Shown here: piece after piece, positions 25,201 to 40,042 of the stretch
Numbering within the stretch: the stretch's first letter is position 1
How the letters are laid out: each line of letters begins with the position of its first letter
Origin: Loxodes magnus
Lineage: Eukaryota > Ciliophora > Karyorelictea > Loxodida > Loxodidae
DNA: 64,000 nt
Direction of reading: 5' to 3'
Assembly (NCBI GenBank): GCA_946699065.1
Contig: CAMPDV010002366.1
Span: 1-64,000, forward strand
Program-made: the position numbers and the translations under genes
Notes under the pieces: generated by a model
Database searches by the model: none
What the model was told of the DNA's origin: nothing
Seen by the model: the letters and a program-made list of their open reading frames with translations, nothing else

Positions 25201-28200
25201 TTTGAAGATGAGTATGGTATACAAATTCAACTGTGAATGGAATATGATCTGAAAATAAGCTATAATTATGAACCTGAAAATTTCTAAATTAATTCATATT
25301 CAAGTGATTACTGATGACAATATAATCGTTGCAATACATATTTTTATTCCCTTTATGTAAACATGTGTTCATATTTGCATCGTTTATTATTTCTAAATCG
25401 TTTTAGAGAATGAATTCTTAGAATCTATTTGTATTGTCATAGTTGTTAATAGGGTTATCCCCAAAGTCTTATAGTAGAGCGTTAAAATCTCCTAATAATA
25501 TATGTGAGTTGTCAGGAAAAGAATTAAGGAATACATTTATATATTCATATGCTTCGTCTTTTATATTTTCACTCTTGCTGTTATCTGGCATGTAACAAGA
25601 TGTTATGAATATATTATCAAGTTTGATTGTAACGAACCTCTCTTGAGCTAATTGTTATATGCTATTCTATTCCGTGCTATTAAGTTAATCTCTAACAATT
25701 AAGCAAACTCCTCCTCCTTTTCCTGAGTTCTTGAAATAGGTCCTATATCCATTAATAAGTATTGGAGGATAGTCTTATTTTTATCACGTTTCATTAATTG
25801 AGAAAATGTCTAAGTCATTATTTCGTATAAATTCTTCCACGTTTAATTGCTTGCTTCCAATTCCATTTATGTTAATATGTCCAAGCTTTATTATGCCTAT
25901 CTCTCTTTGCTTATCGATTGGCATCTTTATTTCTTAATTCCCAAATTCTTGTTTGCATTAATATGGTTATTCTACATTGTTCTCTACACCTCCTTTGAGT
26001 CTTAGTTATTTTTAAAGGACAATATAGTTAATTCTAAAATCGGTTTATAGCAGCGTTTTAACTATATAATTTCCGTTTTTTATAAATCGATGAATTTCTT
26101 ATGATGAAGTCAAAACTCCTCCTTTTATTCCTGGCTCATAAATACAGAGAATCTTCTCATTTTGATGAATTTATATGTTAAGCAATTTGGGGCAATTTTT
26201 GATATATTACCTGTAACTTATTATAATGAATAATGTTAATGAATCGTACTTTTCGCTCAATTTATTATCGATTTTTATATTTATTTCATTTCCATCACAC
26301 GTAGCATGGTTTAATTTGCAAGATAAAGTTATAAATCTATTGCCTACTAAAGTGAAAAGATTCTAATTTCATCATTTATTGGACCTTATAAATTGAATTA
26401 GTTAGGCGTCTTTAAATTCGTATTTATTTAAAATCTCTTCAATATTTACTTCATTAAACCCAAATTTTGACTATTTTAAGTTTAAAGTGTCTTGGTTAAA
26501 TTTGGCATCTCTTCAACTTCTCTTTCCAAATTTTGTTTGGCTATCCCAATTCATCACATATGATGTCTAGATATTTGAATTTTCTAAAATTTCAATCTGC
26601 TAATCTTCTTAAATTTAATCAATTAAAATTGTTTATGTTGTAGCGTTTCATTTTATTTCTTTCAAGTAAGATTGAGTTTTAACATCTTATTATTTTCTCT
26701 ATATTTCTGAAATTTATGCATAAACATTTAGCTTCAATTCTACTTGATGCTCATAATCCTGCATGAGTTAAACATATAATCCGTTTAATTCATTATATTA
26801 CTCTTACAGTTTTCCATTATTCTATTTTGTGATTTATAGTTCTTGTTAAGAAGCAACTAGCTAATGATCGGTAACTACTGTTATTGTTCCTTCATCCTTA
26901 GCCTTGATAGAATTTTAAGTTTAAATAACCTAATTCTTTAACTCCATGATTCTTGTCTAACTATAATTGCTTATTAATTTCCCTTTTTCTGTTCATGTTC
27001 AAGCATCTTTGCTATTAATTTTTAAACAGGTTTGTGTTTCCTTTTCTCAAAACTATTTTTATTAACACGAGACAAGCCTTTAGTAGACACTCTATATATC
27101 TTAATTGATAAATTATTTGTTTAATTTATCATATAAATTCTACAACTTTGTATACTTCAATTCAACGAAGTCGCACTAGGTAGATTGATCTAAGAATAAT
27201 AAGTCTGTACCAGTAGTTGAATCTAAAGTCGATATAGTTTCTTGAGAAATTTAGTTGCTGAATTGAATTTCAATTTATGTTTATTCATTCTATGCCTGAG
27301 GAGTGATTGTTTATGTAAAAAGGCTTTTGACTGATTTGGCATATTTATTTTTTTGAAAGCTCAGTTCCTATGATATTTAATAATTCTCATTTTGTAATAA
27401 TTAACATTAAGCCTGTTGTTACTGGCAATTGACTGTGAGTGAATGTACCTTTTAGTCAATCTGATCTATTTTGCTTAATAAATGAAAATTTTAACCTTTG
27501 AGATTTTAGTTAAGAGTTTCTACCTCCCTAAGATGTTATTATACTTCATTATGTCTCAAATTACATTTACTCAATTCAGCTTGAATGAATTAAATTTGAG
27601 TAACCAAGTTGTTTATAATATTTTGGGCTTCTTACTTGGAAGCAAGTATTGCCTCATCTTGTAGTTTAAATGATTGTGTCATGTTCATTAGCTCCTCACT
27701 AAGCATAGCTTGTTTTACTATACTTTCCTATTAAGTCTAAGTGAGAAGTTAACTCTAAGTTTCCAATTCTTATATTTAAGTTAAGGAAAGATCAGTATTC
27801 GTTTATATTGATTATTATTTATTTGTAGCATTATTTACAAATTATTTGGACTAAAGCATTAACTATTTCTACTAATTATCAAACCTTAAGATTTAATTTT
27901 TATTCTAGATTTTCTTAATTTACTTTTGAGCTTTAAATAAATAATTTTGGTATTATTCTAAGTGTATTTTATATTGTGATTTAATGTTTAAAGTTTCTTT
28001 ATTGTGTTACTCATATATATGTATTAGCTTTTCTTACAGAGAATTATTTTTAGTTATGAGTTTTTAAATTCGAAATTTAAGATTTTTGCTTTCACTTAGC
28101 CTTTAATTTTCAAAAGTATTTGCCTCTTCTATCTTGCTTTAAATTTTATATTTTAATTTTGCAATTTTTTCTTAAAGTTACGCATTTTAAATCTCAAGAT

Positions 28201-28762
28201 CAGTTAAGTATGTAATATCAAACTTCTCTTAGTAATCAGTTTAAATGTCTATTGAAATCTGCTATTGAATTTTAATGTTATTTTTTGTATTGAATTGTTG
28301 AATTTTTATAGTCTCTTATTAATTTTGTATTTAAATTTAATTTTAGTTTTTAATTAAAGAAATATCTTAAATATCCTAAGTATCTAAAGTATCTTACTGT
28401 ATATTGGATATTTTAGATACCATCGTAGAGGTTGAAGTAACAAGCTAGTCTTTTTACCTATAAGTATATTTCCTATATTTGAGATTAGTCTTCAATTAAT
28501 GTCCACGTTTTAAAGAATTGCCAAGCTGTCTTAGTGGAATTCGAAGATATCTATTAATTTGGCATTAACTGCAGCTCTTTAGCAAATTTCTTAGTAATTT
28601 CATGATATTATCAACGGATTTAAGTTGCAGCGATTCCATGTCTATTTCATAAAAGTAGTTGAGCATCTGCCTATGTTCATCGTTTTAGAAAGCAGCTTCT
28701 TTATTTTTAGATAAAGAAGAGTCGCTAAGAAAGAAATCTTGCGAATTTTTGTGCATGTCCAT
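22244..28762 (-). CDS. Retrotransposon polyprotein: coiled coil, endonuclease, RT
   Basis: One uninterrupted frame of 2,173 codons from ATG 28762-28760 to TGA 22246-22244 (6,519 nt, an exact multiple of three). Order: Gln-rich coiled coil (residues about 1-750), a linker, AP-type endonuclease (NETW near 25785; LGDFNA near 25485; SDHIPF near 25250), reverse transcriptase (GKAAGPDGIKGE near 24490; DWKNWRPISL near 24310; FDSIERR near 24050; ADDLIL near 23775), a C-terminal zinc finger (CICGEYDTLQHVMEC near 22800) and an acidic Glu/Asp tail. Standard code would break it hundreds of times; with TGA as Trp it is intact. The Trp TGAs in NETW, KNWRP and GWADD sit at conserved or acceptable positions. 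It presumably nicks target DNA and copies its own RNA. One fused ORF is unusual, because most LINEs with this layout use two. Confidence 0.88.
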
Positions 28763-28799
28763 TTTTTTTATTATGTTTATTTATTTATAAAGAAGGAAA

Positions 28800-30030
28800 T
28801 CTGAGGTTATAAATAAAGGATTTCATTAGTAGACTCCAGATAAATTGAAAATTGTCATTTTAAGTAATTTTCTGATTTTATAAAATCCAAAATGATGCTT
28901 CACATAATATATTGCTATTAGAGGAACTTAGTCATACTTTTAACTAGTAATTAATAAAGCTATTAAGAAATTAAAAAAGGAAAATGTTTACAAAAGCTTC
29001 AATTTTAAAAATAACAAGAAGCCTAAATGATAAGCAAACTTAATGGCAAATATCAGTTGATAGCTTTTAAGGTAGAAACTTTAAATTTGCAATTTCATAC
29101 TTTTATAACAACTATAAATCAGGCATTATACATCTATCAAAATTATTTTATTTGTATACTAAAAGAAACAAGAAAGAAGCATAAAATAACTTAATTGTTA
29201 TTTTGCTACTGAGATTAATTAAAAAAACTTTCAAAAAAACTTATTAAAGTCATAATTAGGAGAAGCGAAGATAGAAAAATTATAAAATAATTTCTAACTA
29301 GCAGCTACAACAAATGATCTTAAAATCTTTAGATATATAAAAAGAATAAATGTATAGTAATCTTTTTCTTCGGAAAGCTATTTTTACAATTTATTTTAAT
29401 AAGTATGCTTGCTATTAAAATAAATAGATGTAAAATTAAACTTAGCAAGATATTTACATTGATATATCTAGCAATTTCTTTTTCTACATAATTAAGTTTT
29501 TCCTTCATTTAACAATAAATTTACTTTTTTAAGACCGTAGTTGATTCAAATTTGATCAAGTTCGCTATAAATAACTAATAAAAAGTATTTTGATTTATAG
29601 TTATAACTGATGATATATCCTATTAAATCCAATTTTTCTAAAATTGCTTATTTCTTCTTTTAGTGATTTAATTATTAAATTAAAAACTAAACTACATAAC
29701 ACATATATCTCTTTAATTATCTCTAGCTCACAGTACAATTTATTTATAATAAATCCAATAAAAATTCTTCTAATTTTGTTTTTGCTTCTAAAAGTATTAT
29801 TTTAGAAATATGTAAATAGATATATAACCAAGGAGCATGAAAAATATTCAAATTATCTCTTTCATTCATTTAAGAGAATGCTAGTCAATTTCTTTATTAT
29901 TGATAAAATAATTGATTTGGATTAAAAAATTGTTTGGTAATTAATGAAATTGGCTTTTTATTTCAATCTTTGATTTTATTAGTTTTTTTATTTAACCAAC
30001 AGAGAAAATTCACTTAGATTAAAAAAGAAA
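28800..30030. other. No gene recognised
   Basis: A/T-rich sequence upstream of the retrotransposon and of the small gene at 30035. No motif or repeat was identified. Confidence 0.3.
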
Positions 30031-30034
30031 TTAA

Positions 30035-30529
30035 ATGGAAAAAAATAAAATTCAAGTTTGTGCCTTCGATAGGAAATTTATTATCCAATCTTATCTAAAA
30101 AAATATTTCAGATTACAAAAATAAAAGAATAAAGATAGTAATCAAAAGCAAATATTAGAGAGAAATTGAATAAAGTATAGCTTTTATTCAGAATAAAACA
30201 GAAAATTAAAGAAAGTAATTATATAAAAAGCATTATCTCATTTAAGTTCTGAAAGAATGCTAGAAATGAAACTAATATAAATAATAAGATTAAAGAAGCT
30301 ACTATAAAATTAAAAGATTATGAGATAAGTTAAAATACTTAAATCTAAAATTTAATTATAAAATCTTAAGAAAATGAAAGAAATAATAGCAGAATTTTAT
30401 TTAAAATTTAAATTAAAACTAGAAAGTTTATAAGAGTAAAATAACTAAAATAAATAATTTAATTAAAAGTTAATTAATTTACTTTTTATTTTTTAAATGT
30501 AAACCTAGTACAATAGGGCTTAATATTGA
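30035..30529 (+). CDS. Small Lys/Gln-rich helical protein, unknown
   Basis: ATG 30035 to TGA 30527-30529, 165 codons in one frame. Text includes MEKNKIQVCAFDRKF, ALSHLSSERMLEMKLIQI and MKEIIAEFYLKFKLKLESLQ. It is strongly helical and basic, with no transmembrane segment or Cys/His cluster. One internal TGA is read as Trp (ERNWIKYSF), about 105 codons before the stop. The start has an A-rich context typical of the other genes here. No family recognised; it may be a short structural or nucleic-acid-associated protein. Confidence 0.5.
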
Positions 30530-33122
<2,593 letters not shown>

Positions 33123-33143
33123 AGTAAGTTTTTCAATTTCTAT

Positions 33144-33432
33144 AAAAAAGTTTTTGCGCCTTAAATTCCTTGCCTATTGCGCGTCCCTACTCTCTTTTTT
33201 TATGGAATAACGTATGTATCCTTTTTTTCTCTAGTAACAGATTTTTTTTCCATCTCTATGAGCAGCCAGGCTGTAAGCCCCTACCAAGAACGATAATCTT
33301 AAGACAGTGTTACCTTCTGAAAATGATTCTGACCTTGAACTTTCTCGGCGACATAACACGAACTTGTTCCTAGCAATAAAACCTTAAAGTGTTTTCAAGA
33401 GGATCATTCTCAGCTCTCGCCATCTTTTCAAT
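33144..33432 (-). repeat. SINE-like repeat family D, copy 1
   Basis: About 290 bp, clearly more G+C-rich than its surroundings and matching 44472-44766 in the same orientation. Shared blocks include TATGGAATAACG, GAGCAGCCAGGCT, CCCCTACCAAGA and GAACTTGTTCCTAGC. It lies 20 bp past the broken ARF exon. Strand is set by copy 2, whose A/T tail lies on the side that is 3' on the minus strand. Confidence 0.75.
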
Positions 33433-33439
33433 TATTTAT

Positions 33440-34720
33440 TGGAAGTAATGTGTTATTATTCTTAGTATCTTTGTACATATAAGATTGAGATTTGAATTTT
33501 TTTTTGCTCTTTTTTAAAATTCTTATCGTATTTCTTTCTTTTCACTTTTCTTTTTTTTAATTTCATTTGTTTTTATTTAGTTTAAGTTTATTATTTTAAT
33601 TTTTTTCTGTTTTTATGTTTTTTTAATATTTAATTTTTTTTTCTTGCATTTTTTATTAAATGATTTTACTTAAAATTTTTTAATTTTTTTGTTTTTCTTT
33701 AAGAGATGAAATATTTTATAGAATATATTTTGTTTTATTCTAAAGAAATTTTTTTTTTTTATTTTAGATTTTTTTAATTTAAATAATTTTATAAATATAG
33801 ACAATTTAAATATGTTCAAGATTTTATACATGTTTTTAAAAATTTAATTATTTTTTCCTGTTTTTACCAGAATTTTATTTTAACTATTTTAGTTTGATCA
33901 ATTAATGACGAAATTAGTTTTTTTTAATGATCAATTTCATCAATAGTCATAGGTTGAATTTTAAAACTGGTCAGATTTTAAAGCTTTAGACACTATCTTA
34001 GTAATTTGTATCAATCAGAATTATTGAAGAACGCTTCTTTAGGATTTAATTAAATTTATCTTTTATCAGCTTTTTCATCTTTTTGATTTCAAGTTTTTAA
34101 GATCATTTTAAAATTTGTTGATCTTAGATTGAATCATCAAGCTGAATCAAGAATATAAATTTGATAGTCTGATTGATAATTACCTTTAAATAATATGCAA
34201 ATCTTAATAATTCAGAAAACATAACTTTTATGAATTTTAGTTTTTTTCTTTTAATTTATAAAATATTTTTCATTAAATTTGATAATATGTTTTTTTGTTT
34301 AAATCTTATAAGCTATGGGTTTTGTAACATTTTTAGTAAAGGATTTAATTTTTTTTTCGTAAATCTTTAAAAATTTAATACCTATTTAATTACTATTGAT
34401 GATTTTCATTTCTTTAGATATGGAAAAATTAATAATTAAAACTTAATTAAATTGAAAAAATATTTAGATATTACATATTGAGAACCTATTTTACTTCTTT
34501 TTCAATCTAAACTAATTTTTTAAATCACAATCTGTATAATTTTTTGTATGCTACTTATAAATTAATATTTCTTCAATTAAAGTAATTCTTTCTGCTTTAA
34601 TATATATTAAAATTTCATAGAACTAAAAAATCAATTACTTAATTTAGTCTCATTAAATTAAGCATAGAAATACTTTTTATATAATTATTATTTTAAAATT
34701 TAAGGTGATTTTATTTATAT
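33440..34720. other. T-rich stretch, no gene recognised
   Basis: Long T-runs, then A/T-rich sequence. No C-terminal ARF exon (NKQD or similar) was found, nor any other motif. Confidence 0.35.
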
Positions 34721-34727
34721 ACTTCTA

Positions 34728-35597
34728 TCATAAAAAGTTAAAGTTAAAGTTAAAAAGCTTTGTTAAAGCCTTAGTAGTCAGCCATCTGACATATTCTATC
34801 AGCTTGTCTCTATTAGTTTGTCTTGAATTCTTACTAGGCTTAGTTAGGCGGTGAAGCACTTCATTAGTGCACCATCCTTTAATATTCGGAATAGTTTTGG
34901 TCTTGCACTTAGCGTTCCTAATTATTTATCCAAGGATTAAGATTAGAATTAAAGAATTTTTTTCTATAATTTTTTCGCTTTATGTTGGATATATCCTAAA
35001 TAGTTTTCTAAAAATATCTTATTTATTCTTTCTTTAAATTTCGCTTAGTTAGTAGCAGTATTTTCATTGGTGTTATTTATTGCACACGTAGCATTTTATT
35101 CTTCTTTTAAACTATTATTCCTGTAACACTTATTTAATTTAAATTTATTACTTATTTTAAATAAACGTTTACTGTTTATTTTAATTTGAGGCTTCATTTT
35201 CTATTTCCATAGGATCTTATTAATTCTGTTAAATCGAAAATGGCGTAACCTGAATTTATTATTAAATTTAAAGAATTCTTTGTTCCAGTTTGTCTTCTAT
35301 TTCTTATGATGATTAATATTGTTTCTCAAGTAAAGACGTTATTAGTTTTTCTAATTTTTCTACTTTATCAGTGAGGTATCTATTTTTAAACATAAACTCT
35401 TTTAATGACTTAGATAATATTTCTATTTGAGTTTGTATCTGAAGTTTTTTTAGTTCTGGATTTCCAAGTGGTTAATGTTCGTCATATCGATCATATTTCT
35501 CACTTTCACTCATTGTAATTATTTCGCTTTTTTATTTTTTAGAGAATTTTCCTGCTTAAATGTTTAGTTCAAAGTTTTGTTATTTCTTAGAAGCCAT
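34728..35597 (-). CDS. Coiled-coil protein with CCHC zinc knuckle
   Basis: Intact frame of 290 codons, ATG 35597-35595 to TGA 34730-34728. Residues about 1-50 are basic and Ser-rich, about 60-120 form a coiled coil (FKNRYLTDKVEKLEKLITSL), then a Gln-rich stretch. A zinc knuckle C-x2-C-x3-H-x4-C (CYVCNKQHQWKYC) lies near 35055-35095 and is followed by a basic C-terminus (DKLIEYVRWLTTKALTKLF). Trp in the knuckle is TGA; the two Trp codons nearer the stop are TGG. The architecture matches ORF1/Gag-type RNA-binding proteins of retroelements and the three short elements elsewhere in the window, though sequence similarity is low. It may be another such element or a domesticated copy. Confidence 0.75.
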
Positions 35598-36026
35598 TTT
35601 ATATATTTTTATATATAATAAATATATATTTCATTTAGTTAAAAATATCAAAATTTATAAATATGATTAAAGTTAAAAATCTAAATTTGCTTATTTTTGT
35701 ATGAAATTTAATCTAGCAACAAATTTACATTTTAATGTTATCTAAAATTTAACTAACACATTTAAAAGTTCACATCACAGTTATTTACTTTAATAATGAT
35801 TGATTAGAAAAAGTAAGATTTTTCTTAAGTATAAATGATTGAATTTACTAAATTTATAAGCAGAAAAGGGTTAAAAATAATAATTTAATAACTATAATAT
35901 TTTCATTGTAAGTATAAATTATTCATTTTTTGAATCTAAATTCATTTGAAAGTGATAGTATATGCATGATTTTATAAATTTGTTTCAAAATGGTAAATAC
36001 TGTATTTATGAAAAAATGTATAAGAA

Positions 36027-36420
36027 GAACGCGGTCAGAAGAACTAGTAGGTAATCTGGTGTAGTTTATACTGCATCGCGAGTAATCTCGCTTTAGATAA
36101 CACTATGGGGAAGGGCTTTAAGCTCGGAAGAGACAAACTTGACTTGCCCAAGGGCTCTTGCTAGTCGATAAAACTTTGGCTGACAGGTCTACTAATAAGC
36201 TAAATGCTAATTCTTATTTGGATCTAATTCAAGACTAATGGAACACTTGGTTAAAGATTTGAGAATAATTTTTAAAAGCAGATTCTCCATTTGGAGAAGT
36301 TGACGTGGCTCATTGGACGAGTAGAATGGTAACAAGAAATATGAGAACATTTTTTTAATATTAAGTATTAATATTGAAAGAACTGCTTCTATTCGATGTG
36401 CTAAGCACTCTATAATATTA
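36027..36420 (+). repeat. SINE-like repeat family C, copy 1
   Basis: About 350-bp G+C-richer body matching the reverse complement of 46511-46865 (shared blocks TAGTAGGTAATCTGGTGTA, TCTCCATTTGGAGAAG and the TTAATATTAA run). It ends at 36375-36416 with a degenerate form of the shared 3' hairpin (GATGTGCTAAGCACTC), then TTATTTATTTA. Confidence 0.75.
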
Positions 36421-36926
36421 TTTATTTATTTAACATATTTTTTATAAACAAAACAACTAAAGAACTCCAATCATAGAAAAAGGATAAAATATAGAAGATA
36501 TAATTGAGTAAAGGAATGACAAGTATTTTATAAGAGAATAGAAAATCTTATGAACTTAGAAGGTAAAAAATTATTAAAAATATAAATATTAAATATTAAT
36601 TTTCAAATAGGACTATAGCAAAACCCATTAAGTTTACTTTTGCTAATCTTATATTATTCTTTTAAAATTTCTCAAAATATTTAAGTGCCATGTAATCCAA
36701 AAAATAAATAACTGGCAAACTCTTTTTCTTTTTGATGCCAATCATATAGAGATTTAAAATAAAATAAAAAAATTTTAATTTTATTTATTAGAGAAATTCT
36801 CTAAATATGAATAAAATAATAACATGAAGATTTAAAATTCTTTATAAAATAACTCTAGAGGCTAAACATAAAATTTTTAATGTTTCTACATTCTTCTCCT
36901 GCCGCCTAAATAATGATTGAAATCTT

Positions 36927-37654
36927 TCACTTATATATTATTCCTAATTTTTTCAATATAATCTTTCTCTTTCTCTTTCTCTTTTTAGTTTTATTTTTTG
37001 TTGTATCTTCTTTTTATTCTCCAACTTCTTCTAATATTTTCAATATTCTTATTTAAAGTTTGAAATTTCTAGCATCTTTTACATAGATTTGTTCAAGATT
37101 TACAATAATAAATTCTTTTTACTTCTTGTTTTGGTTTAAATCTTGAATTTTTTATCTCCTTCTTTTATCATTGGTCATTTCTTTATTCTTGTATGTCCAT
37201 TTAACGCTGCAATTTTTGTTTATTTTCTTCTATTTTTTTATCAATTCTTTCTGCTTCTATTGCTAGTATTATGATTGGTTGTTCCGGTCTTGTGGAATAT
37301 TTAAAAATGCGTTAAGGTCTCTTCTTAGGTAATAAATTTCGATTCTATTTCATCTACAATTTTAAGTTTTTCTATCAGTCATTTATTATCTTTCTTCAGC
37401 TTTTTTACCTCTTCCTGGAGGTCCAGCACCACTTTTAACAGCTAATCTTAGCTTTTTTACTGCACTGTTGTTAGATTTGAGACTTCCGAGCGCAGAATAT
37501 TTTTAGCTTATTTCCTAAGCTTTTCTTCAGAAATGGGAGATTCTATTTGGATGTATGATCTTTTTGGTTCCCTTTTTCTGGTCCTAGCTTTCAAAGATAT
37601 CATTAACTTCTGCTTTTTTGGAGCCGCGAAAAATCCTTATTTGAATCCTGACAT
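36927..37654 (-). pseudogene. Coiled-coil/zinc-knuckle ORF1-like, broken
   Basis: ATG 37654-37652 opens MSGFKQGFFAAPKKQK and a basic N-terminus, then a coiled coil (DLQEEVKKLKKDNKWLIEKL, Trp = TGA). Near 37315 the frame must gain one base. A third frame near 37110-37070 holds a knuckle-like IYYCKSWTNLCKRC that resembles the knuckles at 41480 and 57420. TGA 36929-36927 ends the second frame; adding one base makes the length a multiple of three. It is probably a decayed relative of the short zinc-knuckle elements. The reading is uncertain because no frame is closed by stops. Confidence 0.5.
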
Positions 37655-38016
37655 ACAAAGATTTTTTATACTTACTTAAGAGAAAATGGCTTTCAATACA
37701 GCAATAAATATTATCATTTCTTCTTTTTTACTCCTCAAATTTTTTAAAAAGTTAATCCTACATTAAATTAAAAGAAATATTAAATGATATAAGATATATG
37801 TCTTATATTAAATCAATTTAATAAATTTTAACTTAATTTTGCATTATTCCTAGTTTTCTTTAATATATATTCATGCTGTATGATCTTTTGATTATATTCA
37901 ATACTTTTAGTTTCATCAATCTTTTTTAATTAATTTAATTGGTAGAAATGGTTTTAAATTTAAAGTCACAACATATAATTATTATAAAATTAAAAGAGTT
38001 TATTTTTAACTATTTC

Positions 38017-39855
38017 TCAATAAATCATGCACTTTTTACCATATCTAGACCACTTTCTTATACTTATATCATATATGTATAAAACTTACTCTTGTTTTTC
38101 TTCTTAATTTGAACTTCACATAAATATCTTTTTATTGTAACTTAATGCGTTATACCAAAAGTAAAATGGATATTCGTAACTGAATCTTTCTCCATGTTTT
38201 GTGAAATTTTTTCAGTCATATGTGAGAGTTTTTTCTAGACACTAAAAATTATCAAATAAAATAATTTCATTTGTTTCTCAATGAAATTTAGTTGCAACAC
38301 TCTATGCTTAGCTTGGTAATTTCAATCCGTTTTTGTCTTCTTTTCATTCATTTAAGTTTATGTCATACCAACATATTTTATCTAATTTATTATTAACTGA
38401 TAACGCTCCTCCAAAGGTAATTATCATATCATATGCATAACTTACTCCTTGCAAATTCAGTGCATATTTATGATCTTATATTGAAGCAAATTTTTTAGAT
38501 TTTATATTGAATATTTCGCATTTATTTGAACAAATTTATTCTGAATAATTAGCTTAAGTAACTAAACCACCTATAATGTAAATAGTATCAAGATTATCGA
38601 ATTCTAATATTGTTCGTTTTTTAGGATGGATCAAGTTAAATGGCGTAATTTAATTATTAAGTTTTTCAACTAGATTATTCATGTATTTTTCTGGAGTTCA
38701 GCCTCCTGCAAGAATCATTTAGATATTAGAAACTTGATAAGAAAAAGTATTATTGTTGTGTATGGGAGTAAGTTATGAAATAATTTATTCTTCTAATATA
38801 TTATTATATATATCTAAACACTAAATAGAATTGGAATTGTATTTAATTCGTAGGTATTTAGTATAGATACATGGAGGATTTATTTTTCTTGTTTTAATTC
38901 ATTCGTAGTTATTTATCTAAAAATCATTTTCTTATTCATAATAAACTGCTAACTATTGCCCAGAAGTTTTATTTTCTTTCAATTCTAGAATTTTATCAGT
39001 TTACTCCTTTGAGTTTATTTCGTTATTTCGATCTTGGGCAAAATTTTCTTTTTCTAATGCATTATATTTTATTTAGTCTTAGTCTTGAAATTAACTTAAC
39101 TCTTAGATTATAGCCTCTTTTAAATTTTCTTCTATTTAGCTAGTTTTTAAACTTTATTATTAAATTTGATAATTCTATTCTTTTATCTTATCAACAAGTT
39201 CTTATAACTACTTATATTTTTCTTTCTTCTAATTGCTTTATTAAAGATTCTCTTACTGGATTCCTTATAATTGCTAAAGCTCCTTTTATATGTTCATCGC
39301 CTTCTGTTATAAATCAATAATATTAGTTTATTAGTCTTTAATTGTAACGCTACTTTTATTCAACTTTTTCTGGCAAATTGCATTTACCTAGCAAATAATT
39401 TCTCTTTAAACTGTCGAAATATCTTTGATATTTTAATTTTTCAATTTTTTTAATTTATCCAAGTCTTTTTTAAATGTACATAGCATTAAGTTAATTTACT
39501 AAACCAATGTTTATATAGATTCAGTTACTTAATTCGTTTTATTCTATAAATTTTAATCCTGCTGCTATATACTTTCTTCATTGTTGACTTCTTTCAAAGT
39601 TGATGTACTAATACAATTCCCTAATTAGCTTGAATTTGTAGGATCTTTTTTAATGATGCTCTCTTCTATTATTTTTAAATCTTATATATTCTTATTCGTT
39701 ATTTTCTTATGAGTTTAGCATTCTAATACTTTTTATATCTTCAATTATAAATAAAGACAACTTTGACATTTTATGCATCCGCAATCTAACTATCTAGGTA
39801 ATTTTTTCTTATCATTGAAAGTTTCATCACATAAATCACATACTCCAGACTACAT
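38017..39855 (-). CDS. RING / coiled-coil / Kelch protein
   Basis: Intact frame of 613 codons, ATG 39855-39853 to TGA 38019-38017. Residues about 5-32 form a RING-like zinc cluster (C-x2-C, then LDCGCIKCQSC, with Cys in the usual His position). About residues 90-330 are a Gln-rich coiled coil. From about residue 385 come Kelch-type blades: ILAGGWTPEKYM, IYIIGGLVT, IITFGGAL followed by CWYDINLNEW, and IYDISIRKW. The Trp in AGGW, LNEW, KFHW, TYDW and IFMW is TGA; the last Trp (RKW) is TGG. The RING/coiled-coil/propeller order resembles TRIM-type E3 ubiquitin ligases, where the propeller binds substrate. E3 activity is inferred; the RING is atypical. Confidence 0.85.
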
Positions 39856-40042
39856 CTTTTTAATAATTATCTTAATAGCAATTAGATTAAATTTATGAAT
39901 CTATTGTAAAATATCTTAATAAAAGCTATAACATAATTTTAGATAATTATGTTATAAGATTCATTTCATAATATAAAAAAGTTATTTTATAAATATTCTA
40001 TAACCAATAAACTTAGAATGAAGCATTTAGTATAAAACTAAA

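Larger units (their letters stand above)
22140..28800 (-). mobile_element. Complete non-LTR (LINE-type) retrotransposon
   Basis: Minus-strand element consisting of a short 5' leader, one long ORF (28762 to 22244) and a 3' end. After the stop lies a perfect 12-bp inverted repeat, TACCTTCAATTT at 22178-22189 pairing with AAATTGAAGGTA at 22206-22217, followed by an A/T-rich tail ending in AATAAATAAATAAA. There are no long terminal repeats. A 3' stem-loop plus simple tail is the arrangement expected for target-primed reverse transcription. Known for the class: germline non-LTR elements (REP) occur in Tetrahymena. A second copy, cut off in RT, lies at 48630-50650. I could not define a target-site duplication. 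Confidence 0.85.

Noticed and set aside
22244..28762. Retrotransposon as a pseudogene riddled with stop codons
   Set aside because: With TAA/TAG as Gln and TGA as Trp the frame is intact, and the TGAs fall on conserved Trp positions.
34735..34930. A further copy of the SINE hairpin (GGTG...GCAC...GTGC...ACC near 34855)
   Set aside because: The stretch is the coding C-terminus of the intact CCHC gene ending at TGA 34730-34728, so the resemblance is accidental.
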